Shown piece after piece: positions 52,680 to 64,000 of a stretch of DNA of 64,000 nucleotides. The first letter of the stretch is position 1. Each line of letters starts with the position of its first letter. The position numbers and the translations under genes were made by a program. The notes beneath the pieces were generated by a model. It had not been told where the DNA came from. It saw only the letters and a program-made list of their open reading frames with translations, and made no database searches. The DNA is from Lichenostomus cassidix (lineage: Eukaryota; Chordata; Aves; Passeriformes; Meliphagidae): contig CM039184.1 in the NCBI GenBank assembly GCA_008360975.2, positions 33,715,797-33,779,796 of the forward strand, in the 5' to 3' direction.

Positions 52680-55600
52680 GTAAGTGCCAGCATTCAATGT
52701 GCATAAAGGTGCAAGAAACTATAAGGTGCTTTAGCTTACTACAGTAGGAGAGGGGAAGAAGTATGTGAGTGAATCATACAGTGTGTGCTGTTATAGAGAT
52801 CTTGGAACAGTGCCTAGCAGTAAAATGTTCCTCATTTCTCCCTTTCCAAAAAGCTTTTTAAGAACGTATCTGTTTTATCAAAATTCCTAAGTGTCTGTAC
52901 AGTTTTGGAAAGTTTTCCAAATGGCTTTATTACTAGGTTTTCTGCAAACCTGTTTTGTTTTGAACCATGTGTAGTACAGATTAACTTTAACTGGCAGAGT
53001 AACTCATTTGTTTTAAGTGCAAGAGCTGAACCTGGGAAGTAAAGGTATTCCATCACAGAGGATATGAGTGGAACTAAAGTTCAGGAGGATGGGGAGTGTA
53101 AAGGCATCAGATGCATCCCAAGACTAGTTACTTTATAGGCACCCAAAATAAGCTTGTTTTAAATGATTGGCATTCATTCAGAGCACACCCCCTCCCCCTT
53201 CCTCTCCCTGCTATTAGGAGCAAAGTGGATCTCTTTTTAAAAAGGAAAAGCTTTGAGAGTCTACTGTTCTAGGGCATGCAAGTGAAGGCTAGTGTACAGT
53301 GTAAAAGAGTGTAGGCTTGAATAAATGACTCAGAGGACAGGAGTTGCAAAAAGAGACAACTTTCTTCAAAGGTGCAAAATTATTTAGCTGTTACAGTGTT
53401 TTCATAGTGTTGTGATTTTTTCAAAGTGTTAAGACTGCTGCCTTTTTAGTTTTCTAGGCAAATGGTTTGCTTTGTTACAAAGATTTTTTTTTTAATCTCT
53501 TAGTATTGTCTTTAGGAAAAGTTTTATAATGATTAGAACAGAGGCAGGTTAATCCAAATGCTTTGCTTCCAGAAATGCCATCTAGCTGTCAAGGGAAGTT
53601 CACTGCAGGAACCCATTTGTTTTAAAACTACTGATAAGCCCTGGTATCAGCATGCTATTATGTCTTGCTATGTGGGTTATCTTAATAAAGTGATAAATAA
53701 CAAGCCCTTGAAATCCAGAAAGTTAAGTGTATAGTAAGTTTGACGAAGGGGGAGAGACCTGGTCTCTGAATGTACTTATGTACTTTTAAAACAAAAAGAC
53801 AAAGCAAATCTTACTGGGACAATAGACCTGAAAAGGGGGAAAAAATTCCTTTCCCTTCCCTTACTCTGGCTCTGTCAGTTACTTCAAGTAGTTACTCAAA
53901 TATTTTTTGTTGACAAAGTGAGCGGTCCCTTCCCCATACCCAGATATTAAGTGCTGGTGATCAAGTATTTGTGAAGGTGAATCTAGTTGCATGAAAAATA
54001 TGCTGAATGAGCAAATACACGATTGTGCAAAGCACAGCAGTCACAGTCATTTAACTGTTTGTTTAAGGTCTGTATGTTTGTTTTTTCTAATTTAGAAACT
54101 CAAAACCAAAGCTTTCTCATTCTGACTTTTGCCCTTCATTTGGGAGAATGCTCAGCTTGGTGTGGTAATTGTTGAAAATGATCTGATAAATTATAGTTCT
54201 ATAGATTGACAGTGAAACAGTGCTTAGCAGCACAGTGTGCAATTAGTTAGGATGTTGGGGATGTTTAGCACACATTTTATTGCCAGGTACTGAGGCATTT
54301 CTTTCAGTAGTAGTTACTAGATCTATTTATGGCAAGTTATTCACTGAACAGGAATCACACACTAGAACCAGCAAAGATACTTTTTCGGAGCTAAAGATGG
54401 GATATTGTTTTCCTGAGTTGGACCCCCCTCTGCCAATGGCACCATGTCAGGTTGCCTCAGCAGCTGCTTTCAGTTTCACAATTTACATGGGTGCTATAAT
54501 GACATTTTTTCTCATTGATGTGGTGGAAAAATCTGACATCTTTATGCTGTTTTTCCTGCTTTGATATGTTAAAGCATATTTTCTATTGACTGTGAGGTTT
54601 GGCAATGAGTGTTGTGTTCAGAGATGGGCCTGTACCAAAATCCCTGACATCCATGAAGTATAAGAAGGTTAATAACTGGATCCAAATGTCTTGGCTCTGG
54701 TCTATTCCTGTTTTAAATGCACATCACTTTGGCCACATGTTTAAATTGTTTTTTTGAGGTGATTAAGACTGAAAGAAATCTTTCAGGCTCCAGACACAGT
54801 TTTAAAGAGGAAATGGCATTTAAGAATCTTAAAGTTATTTAAGCAAAGCTTGCTCATTTGCTGCTTAAACGTGACTTTTAGGAGCCCCCAAGGACCTACA
54901 TTCCCTTTCCTCTGTTATAACTTTAGATGTAAGTCATATTTTGGAACTCCTTCTGAGATGTGCTGAGGAAGCTAAGGTGGTTTTGTGCCTGTCCTTTTTA
55001 CTTGCTCAATGGGACTGGTGAAGAAGGCTAGCAGCATATATTCAGGTAATGCAGGTACCTCAAAACTTTTCTTGATCCTAAGTGATCTGCCTATAAGCTT
55101 TTAAAAAAGTGTCATACAGGTATATACTAAACTGTGCAAAATATTGTGATAGCCTGTGGAGAGAAATATTGTAATGTGGTGTAAGAGGATGCACAGATTG
55201 TTGCTGAAATGGTGTATATTCTGCTTTTTTAATTGATCAGCCTCTCCTACTCTGGCTGGCTTAATGGATTTAATGGCTCTCTGTGAATACAATTACATAT
55301 GCATCTGCCAGCTGCTTGTGGTATCCCTGCCTCAGCAAGAAAAGCTGTTCTTTGGCTGTGTTGGCTCACTGTGCTTTGTGGCACACAACACTGATTTATT
55401 AGGCAGTAGATGCATTTTTTTCCCTCTTTTTCTTGAATGATTGAACTATGATGTCACTTTTTGTCTTGGCTTTAACCTTTTAGAAAACTTTTTTTTTCCT
55501 GCAGACTGCTCTCTTAACACTAGGAAAGTGGGAAATGTCTCAATGTTCATTGCAGAGCAACTCTGTCTACCCCAGCACATTCCAGGGCCACCGAATCATT

Positions 55601-58600
55601 TGTGGTGAGAGTGATTCAGATCTGGTTAAGATGATTTAAAAGAGAGGTTATGGGCATACTGCAGTTGTGCATTTAAGAAAATACAGAGAGTTTTTACTGC
55701 CTGATTGAGACCACATGGCTCCAACTTAGACCTTTTTTTTTAACATGGAAATCATTGGCTGGATGTACTCAAACGATTTTTTTTTAATTGCCTAGAGGCT
55801 AAGAGTTGGGGTCATAGCATTTAATGGTAAGGTCAGGGTTAAAACAAATAGTTTTTAGTGTTCCTTTGAATAAATGAAAAATAGCTTCTTTGAATATTTT
55901 GCATGGGATACAAATACTTCTCTTAAAAGAGAGCAAATGTATCTCAGGAATTCTTTTGGACATCACAGAGTAATTGGTGACCTGATTTGAGAGTGAGAAG
56001 GACAGAGATAAGGGAAAATCTCCAGTCATAAATCATGGTAAATATGTTCCACTCCAAATATATTATGGAAAATATCAAAAGTAAAAAGGAAAGACCTTTT
56101 TTATTGTATGCAATTTAATTGCTTGCTCTCAGCATTTTGGGCTGCTCTTAAGAGGATTGAAAACTTTATATAACTAAACTCTTTTTAAATACCGTATATC
56201 CCTACTCTGAAGGATGAAATTGTAATAATCTGTATTCTTTTTATGCATATTCTTTATTCTGATTCTCTTAGTAAAATTTTGTTCTTCCCTCAGTGCTCTC
56301 AGTTCTTTCTTCTCAGTTATAACATCTCTCCCATAAACTGGTGGATGACGTTTGATATAAAACTTTCATCCAAATTTCCCTCAAATGTATTAGATGATGC
56401 ATGTTATTTTATGTAGATGCTTTTGAAGTGGGTAAACAAGTCCAAGGTGTTTCAAACATAGAATGAAGATCAAAAGTTACAGCATTGAAAGAAGCTGTTT
56501 ATTCTTGCCTCTGGTTGGAAGATGAAGTAATGATGAAAGGCAATTCCTACAATATTCACCGTAATTTATCTGGAAATTATACCTAAGTAGTATTCTACAA
56601 CAGGAAACCAAATAAACAATAGTTATGCACTTTTTGCTATCTTTAAGTATTGGGATGGTAAATTAAGCTAGGGGAAAATGGGGAAAAAAAGAGAGTATCA
56701 GTCAGGTAGCTATGTGCATCCCTTTCAGCTAGTTTCCCTCTTAACATTACGTCTCTCTCAAAGTTACAGACCATGCATGAACTTTGTTCTTAACTTAAAA
56801 AAAAGGCTAAAAATTAAAAAAACCCAAAACCCCGAAACCAAACATTAACCAGAGTTTGTGAATCACTGTTAGTTAATTTCTGCCTCACATAAACTACGAT
56901 GTAAATGTTTAAAAGTTATTTGCAGATTTTTTTAACTTTGAAGTGCATAACGCAGGTGGGAAAGCTATTATTATTTCTGAGTAACTGCTGTGAAAATTAA
57001 TCAGGGGTCAAAATATATACTGCAGTACCTTGACATTCCTGCCTGTGGTATGTTAATGTGTTGTGTCACTGTTCAGTTTTACTGAGTTAATGCACATAAA
57101 AGATGTAGAATCAACTGGAATTGGTTTTGCACTAGACAATTCTAATTGCAGTGTGGATAGAACAATACAGGTTTTCTACAAATATAAAAGAAGACGTGGC
57201 CTTTATGATACCCAGTGTTAAAAGATGTCTCTGAAGTCCTTGCCAAATTCCAGAGCCCCTCAGTGCTTTACAGATCAAGGGAAGCAAAGGTGACGAGATT
57301 CTGCTGTGTTGTATAGGTGGGAATATTCCTGTGTCTACACATATATACCAAAATATTCTGTTATTTGAGACATCTTTAGGCCAGCTTTTATAGGGCTGCT
57401 GAGGATATACAGTTATTAATCTGTTATTAGATTGAGAGTTGTCATTCTTCCTAGACAGTGACTACTTACATGTTTTTTTGACTGTAATGCTGATGCAATC
57501 TACACTGCACTGTGCACATGTAAAACAGACACCCTCTCTTTAGTCAGTTTTTCAAAAAGTGGAGAGAAGCACATTGGAAAAGGCAGTAAGGATTGAGGAT
57601 CTCCAGGATTTACAGGGGCCACAGCAAGCATATATAAATTTGAATCATTGCAAAGAGGAGTAGACCTTAAAGCGGTCTTGAGCGTTGACCCTCAACCTGT
57701 TGGATACCTATGGAATTTTTGATTTTCCACTAAAACCTGCTTTTGGTATTGTTTGATTTTTTGGTATTCAAAATGGCTGTGAAAAATACACATGGTGGTT
57801 TTTGAGACACAGCTGGCTAGGTCAATGTCAGTAAGTGGAAAGAATCTTGAAAATTTGAAGGGTCTTGAAATGAATGTTTGGAGCAAGCAGGCACTAGTCA
57901 TAATTCTGCAAATAGTCACCAAGACATAAAGCAGGGGTGCATGCATGCTTTTGGATCATACCATATTGACAGCTGTCAAACGTGGATGTAAGCTTAGCTG
58001 GTAAAGCAGAAAAGACCGAAGTGAGAGCTATGCTGTGTCTTGCAGCTAGTGGGGGTGTGTAAAGGCACTTCAACCGATACCTGAACAGATTGCATAAATT
58101 ACTGCTTGTTCTTCAGAGAAAGGTGATGGCTAGTCCTCAGACCTGGTTTAGGAAGTGAATGTAATCCTCCCCTAAGGAAGATTGCTTGTGGGTTGTCAAA
58201 TGCACAGTAATGTAGCAGTTAACGCTAATGACAGGTATTTAATTGTATAAACTGCGCAAATCAGTCAGATTTTCCCTATGGATGTAATTGCAGTAAAGGT
58301 ATGCTCTGTAAAGGATGCTGAGGAAAAGGTGGTATAAGTTTTGGAAGAACTGAGGCTCCAAAGACAGGCAATTTTCCTTGCCCACATTTTCCTTCCTATT
58401 ATTTGCTGTTTCAACTAGACCCTTTCACACAGCACACTCTAAATCTGTCCTAGGACACCACAGATGTTATCCAGGAGTCCAAAGTCTTGAATCTTATTTT
58501 ACCTCTTTTAATGGGTAACTTTTTGCTATATCTGTGATTCTATTTGCATCTGAGGTAAGATATAAGAAAATAGCATGCCACAGAAAAATACAGTTTCTTG

Positions 58601-61600
58601 TAAATATGACAGTTATTACATAGAGAGCAAGCCTTTTTTTTCCACTAGCAACCGTGAAAAATATCTTTGATAATATTACATTATGAATCAGAACATTTAT
58701 TACCAGTATTGTTTTGCTAGTTAATGTTGGAAATTAATTCAGAAAGCTTCCAGTTTCATCCACACCAATAGGCTTAGAAATTAACTTGTTATAAATGCTG
58801 ATCTATCTGTAAATATGTGAAATAAACAGAACTGTTGCAACTGTCTGTGAATATAGGACATCCAAATCTTGAATCCTTTGATGATGACAATTTCCTCCAT
58901 TGACATCCCAGCCTTCCAAGACCTGTTGCCAGTACTGCAAGCCATAGTCAGTGCAGGACTGAGGCGCTTGCTCTTTACATCCTGCGGCACTCTGCAGAGT
59001 GATGCCAGTCTCTGCAGACTGAGTCTGGCTGAGTAAATTTGACTGCTGTCATACTTAATGCATGGCACTGACAAAACTGCTGACAGCTTCCTTGCTTTGT
59101 TGTCAGTTATTGAGTTGCTGACCTGACCCAAATGAATCAAGTATTTTATCTTTTGCTCAAGGAATTTATATTGACTGTCTCTAGCTTAGAAATAATTGAG
59201 AAGTAAGAAAAAGGGAGATGATAATAGTGATAGTACCCATATTAAAATGGAATTGTTTTGTATTGGCTATGTAGGGTTTCATTTTGCTTTTAATTTGGTC
59301 TAGTTCAGCTAATGTTGCAGGTCCCAATAAAAAGTTTATCTGTTCAGCTACTATCATAGATAACTGTCTTCTCTAAGCATCATTTCATTGTGCCTATAAA
59401 AAGCACAGTGATGGCAATATATGTCACATATATGTCACATAAAATAGCTTTCTACCTTTCCCAACTCCAGCAAGATGTTTGCAGTTTTCAAGGTAGATCA
59501 ACAAGTTCAACGGTTGCTACTTCTATATGTTGTATGAACAAGGCTACGTGTCCTGGATGGAGGTTTCCTTTTACTTATTGTTGATTTGCAGGTTATTAAG
59601 TTTTCATAGTTTAATATTGTTGGTTTATTTTCTGTGGACTAGAGTGGTTGGCCGCAAATACTTTTCATCTTCTTCCCCTTTCAGAGTACTATGGTTTTGA
59701 GGAGAAGTATTCTTCATCTGAAATGTGTGTTCCCAGCCTTGAGTTGCCCCTGACTAACTTGACACAATCACATTAAATGTAATCTACTCTATGTGTAGAA
59801 TTCGAATTGCATAAATGCAATTTCATCCTTACAATTTTACATCTTTGTCTTTACTTTTAACTATTTACAATCCTTCCCTCAAAGTTCAAAATGTTATTTC
59901 ACTGGAAGATTATGCCTGGCAATTCTGTAGTAGGTACCCCTCCCCATGGAGGCAAAATAATGACAGCATGCTGTTTGAAAATCCGTTTCTGGTCAGAGTA
60001 TAAGGGATAGCTAGGAGCAGCATTTCAGTTATAGGCACTGTGCATTCCATTTCAGCTAGACAAGGAATCACGTTAATCCTACAAGCCTCAACAGTTCTTT
60101 GTGTCTGAAAAATGTTCAGTATTTCACACATGATTATTAAATACTTTTTTTTAACCTGCTCTAACCGTCTTCACTGCTTTTAAATTTTCTTTTCCTTCCC
60201 TTTCATGATCTTCTTAATTTCCTGTCAAATACCAGAAGTTGTAACTTGATTTAAGCATAGGTCTGCAGAAGCCAACTGATGGTACCTTCAATTTAAGTGC
60301 ACAAAGTTACAGTTATTTACTGCATTTAGGTGCATGACTGCCTTCAGACTTCATGGAAGGTGGCCACATAAAATCCTTCTGCAACAGGCAAACAGACCCC
60401 TAAAAATGAAACTCCAATATTTCATAGGCATGCAGGGCTCTATAATAACTAATATCCATCTCTTTATGCCAATCTGACAGCTTTCAAAAGGATTGAATAA
60501 TTTTATGGCTAACAGTACATCTGGTAATGTAAGGTCAGAATCTGTTCTTATTTTAGAGATGTGGTCAGCATGCAGAAGGTGGCCTTTGAGATAAGACAGT
60601 GGAAATTGAGTTCTGAGCTGGCTCTTACCATCCTCAGGCAACGGTGGACGAAGTGCTTAACCTCAGTTTCTCAGTAGTAAAACATATCTAATTATGTTCA
60701 ATTACTGTTTCAGTGCTTAAAGTTCTATTCATTGAGCTTTCCTTTAGAGAAAGATTTTTATTCATCTACTTCAGTCACAAGAACATTCATTGTGCATTTG
60801 CTGACATTCACTGTAGATGAGTGGGAACTGTTGTTCTGAACCATTGGATCCTGTCTAAACTGTTGTTACCAGGTAGTCCAATGCTTATATTCAATAAGAT
60901 GTGCCATTTGCTAGATACTGTGGAAAATTATGGTGAATGTTCTCACTGAAAATACTCATAAGGGTATCCTAAGAGAATGGGAAAATATATGGGGGAGGAA
61001 ATGTTGGAATAAAATGAAGGAGGTCTAGTGTGCTGCTCTAGTGGGCTCTTCCAGCATGCTCTGAAACGAGAGCAATCTGTATGAAACCGGGAATTTTATC
61101 TCTAAAACCATACCTGTGTTTTTTCTGAAGCATTAAAGTTTAACTCTGTTCTCATATGCTTTATGCACCACTACTGTACTCTCAGTACAGGACTGGATGC
61201 ATTTGAGGACTAATTTTTAATATGTTTGGGATATCTTTCTATAACCTTGTTTAAACAAATATTTGAAGATGCTTAATAGAACATAAACCAGGCAAAATTT
61301 CCTGGATTAACTTTCAAGTCCATTTTGGAGAGAATATTTATAATTTCCATGTATAGCAAAATCCTTTAGCTACAGGGTAAAAAATACAGAACAGCATCTC
61401 TACTTTGGAAATCCAATGTTCTGATTTTTTGAGGAAGAGATTATAATCTTTGCATGAAACCAAACAGCAGATAAATCAATTTTTTGCTGGCGCAACTACA
61501 GACACAAGCAGAAGGGGTCTTCTTGACTTACTGACAAGTGAATTAGTGGAACAATCTATGAAATGCAGATAATGTCTACTACACTTTGACTTCAGGGTAA

Positions 61601-61720
61601 GATGTTCCAGGCCCCAGAAGGAAGTTGTACAAAACCAGTCAATTTAATTACCTGTCAGAATGAAAGAAATTATTGCTCAGTGTCTGGCATTTCATGCCCT
61701 AAAACTATAGGAGCTCCTGT

Positions 61721-61792
61721 GTAGTAGCTAGTTTTTATGTTTAAAATAGTAGCTAGGCTTTTTTTTAGCTAGTAGTAGTAGTAGCTAGTTTG
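61721..61792. repeat. Imperfect (GTA/GCTA)n repeat
   Basis: Repeated tagtagctag motifs appear at the start, middle and end of this interval, broken by a T-run, with a (tag)n core near 61771-61785. It looks like slippage plus local duplication. Confidence 0.75.
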
Positions 61793-62719
61793 AATGCAAA
61801 ACGTGCATCTTTCAGGTGCTGGGTTTTTTCTTGTGTTCAGTGCTGGATTCTTCTGTATAGCATGTTTCATAGTTCTGTGACAGTCCTCTGAAAGTGTAAA
61901 ACTCTGAAAGGGTGCTTAATGAATGGCTTTATCTGGTAATCATTTAATCTTGAATTACATTTAAAAATTAATGAAAGCATCTAGACTAATATTAAGCACA
62001 GAACTGCAGAGCCAACTATTATCAAACTTTTTATGACTGTACTTGCTCATTCATCAGATTTATAAACTGTTCCATCTTTGTGTTCTGACAAATAAAAACA
62101 GCTTCCAGGTTTATTGGCACTGGAGGCAAGCTATTGCAGTGGAGATAAAAATGTAGAAGATATTAAAAAAAAAAAAAATTCTTGCAGTGAAATATGAAAC
62201 CTAAAAATACAAAATGAGAAAGTTACATGGAATGTTAAGGTTATAAATAAATGTAAGTTGATATTTTACTCCACTTAATTCTTTCTGTCACTTCCTGCTC
62301 ATATCACCTACCGACTTTAGCAAAAATTCTTCAGAAATACAGGTAAATATATCACAAACCTGCTATGTGAACGTTTCTTTTCTGTTCTGCTCCTTTGCTT
62401 TTGTTTTTACTGATTCATTATAGAGAATTGCATTTGTAGGTATGTCAGAAGACCAAAGTATTTTCCTTTTCAGTGCATTTTAATTAATTTTGCAAATTTT
62501 AGACCAGGGTACAATTCCTTAAAATCCACAGGTCTTAGTTTGTGGTTTTATTTTTTTTTTATCTGAAACCAAGGAGACCCAGAGAGGTTACAGATAACTT
62601 TACTACTGTATATATGAAGCAAGCAACCATTTTCCAAACATAAATGGTATAATGGTATAATTTGGGACTAAGAACAAGTGGGAATTTGCACCTATTCAAT
62701 TATTTTCCCATATCTCATT

Positions 62720-62720
62720 C

Positions 62721-62747
<27 letters not shown>
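62720..62747. repeat. (AT)n dinucleotide microsatellite
   Basis: About 13 uninterrupted AT dinucleotides. Likely polymorphic in length. Confidence 0.92.
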
Positions 62748-62754
<7 letters not shown>

Positions 62755-63757
62755 AACTTGAGTTAGTGCAAAGTAGAGCTATTTCCAATGCAATATCTTC
62801 TTTACCCCTGATATTTGCAGGTTTTTATAATTCAGGGTTGGGGTCTTAGAGCTGAGGAGGACAATTTTCAGTGAAGGGAAGAGAATTTAGCCACCTGAAG
62901 TTGAAAGTATTTTGTTGTGAAAAAATATTGGCTTTGTTTTGAAGGAAACTTATTTCAACATGTAATGAGAGCTTGAAAAAAATTAAATATTGTCAAATGC
63001 AGCCATACAGGTTGTTGAGTGATTACATTCCCTACTGCAATACCAAATTGTAATTGGAGTGAAGAAAAGAGTTCTTTTGTTTCTTCAGTTGTGCCGAAAA
63101 GTGCCTATTCTAAATTTTCAGGGGAGTAATAGTTTTCTCTTTGATTAGTCTGATTTATAATTTTTCAATGTACCTAACCTGTAAGACAGCAGAATTATTT
63201 CTTAGGCACCCGCAAAGAGTGTCTAGCTATGTTGCCACAGACTACACTAGGTCTCAAAACCCTGTTTTAGGAGATTTATCCCAAATGTATGGCTGAGTTG
63301 TATGTGGTGGTAATGTGCATACATGTGCTAGGAACTCAGGTTTAGTCAAATAGATTATATAAAATATGCTTCTATAAACATTTAGGTGTCAGGTACAAAA
63401 TAGTGCTCCAGAAAGTAAAGTGTGAATAAATTGTCCAAGAAGAGATGTAGGGAAATTGATACATTAAATATTGTTAATGCAAAAAGTTTTCTGAATATTT
63501 TGAAGAAAATGGCTGATGTAAAGAATCTCACTGAATTAGCTTGCAGTTATCTAATGAGTCCAACAGCCCTTGAAAATGTCTTACAAATAGAAGTGCTGAA
63601 AACTTTGTATCTTAAATTGCATTTAATTTATTTTTTTATTTTAAATTCATGCTTTTTATTTACAGGTATGAACTTGGACATGTAGCTTTTAAATTTATTT
63701 ATGTCCAAACTCATTAGTTATATAAGTTGGTCAATGAATGAGTTAAATTTGAATGTT

Positions 63758-63785
63758 TTAATTAATTAATTTAATTAATTTAATA
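63758..63785. repeat. (TTAA)n-like AT-rich repeat
   Basis: Alternating attaatta and atttaatt units form a short near-palindromic AT tract in the intron. No function apparent. Confidence 0.75.
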
Positions 63786-64000
63786 GTTTTTTAATAACTA
63801 GCTGTATATGCGGGAAATAATCAACATGCCTATTGTAAAAGGTGGTTTGCAGTTCACAAGACTTAAGTGGTCCTTGAATTGCACAGAGTTTTCTCTCTTT
63901 CTTGATCTTACAAAAATATAGAAGAAATGGAATTATCTGTCTACATCTATTTGTGAGTTAAATTGCAGTTTCTGAAAGTGATACTTTTATGGCACAGGCT

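Larger units (their letters stand above)
52680..64000 (+). other. Intronic sequence to the window end
   Basis: AT-rich sequence with no supportable coding exon, RNA gene or intact mobile element. The largest frame, 119 codons on the reverse strand at 58781-59140, has no recognisable motifs. Simple repeats near 61.7, 62.7 and 63.8 kb are listed separately. The next palladin exon must lie beyond the window. Confidence 0.6.

Noticed and set aside
58781..59140. 119-codon reverse-strand frame in a slightly GC-richer patch
   Set aside because: No motif or repeat family recognised and no neighbouring exon-like features; consistent with chance.

Overview
The window is AT-rich vertebrate nuclear DNA with spliced gene structure, almost certainly from a songbird. 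Three things in the sequence point that way. A composite SINE at about 51.37-51.52 kb has a tRNA-Ile-like head and a CR1-type tail, the architecture of the passerine element TguSINE1. A CR1-type tail fragment lies near 24.4 kb, and a probable ERVL-class LTR remnant near 22 kb ends like avian LTRs of that class. No prokaryotic, plasmid or phage signal was seen.

Only one protein-coding segment can be defended: a 1,038-bp exon on the + strand at 14497-15534. It encodes the N-terminus of palladin (PALLD), the actin-associated immunoglobulin-domain scaffold of stress fibres and focal adhesions. It has a clean 3' splice site, an ATG one base into the exon, about 345 codons, and a consensus GTAAGT donor that splits an Arg codon just after the first cysteine of the first Ig domain. 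No later palladin exon was found, so the intron after it probably runs to the window end, at least 48 kb.

Layout. 1-6.7 kb is AT-rich flank with no recognisable gene. 6.71-7.57 kb is an abrupt GC/CpG-rich island: its left half is a 42-bp minisatellite, its right half is unique CpG-rich sequence with GC boxes and a possible splice donor. It is the best candidate for the palladin promoter and first non-coding exon. 7.57-14.5 kb would then be intron 1. 15.5-64 kb is intronic, with scattered simple repeats, short duplications, the LTR remnant, the CR1-type tail and the SINE. A second promoter-like segment at about 52.2-52.68 kb is CpG-enriched and ends in a perfect GTAAGT donor. It could be an alternative first exon, which would fit the known use of nested promoters by palladin.

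Nearly all other open reading frames of 60 or more codons are chance openings in AT-rich DNA or by-products of the minisatellite, whose 42-bp period keeps frames open. No new biological system is convincingly visible. The items most worth checking are the minisatellite at the island, the alternative first-exon candidate, the extended palladin start and a cluster of consensus 5' splice-site motifs in the large intron.
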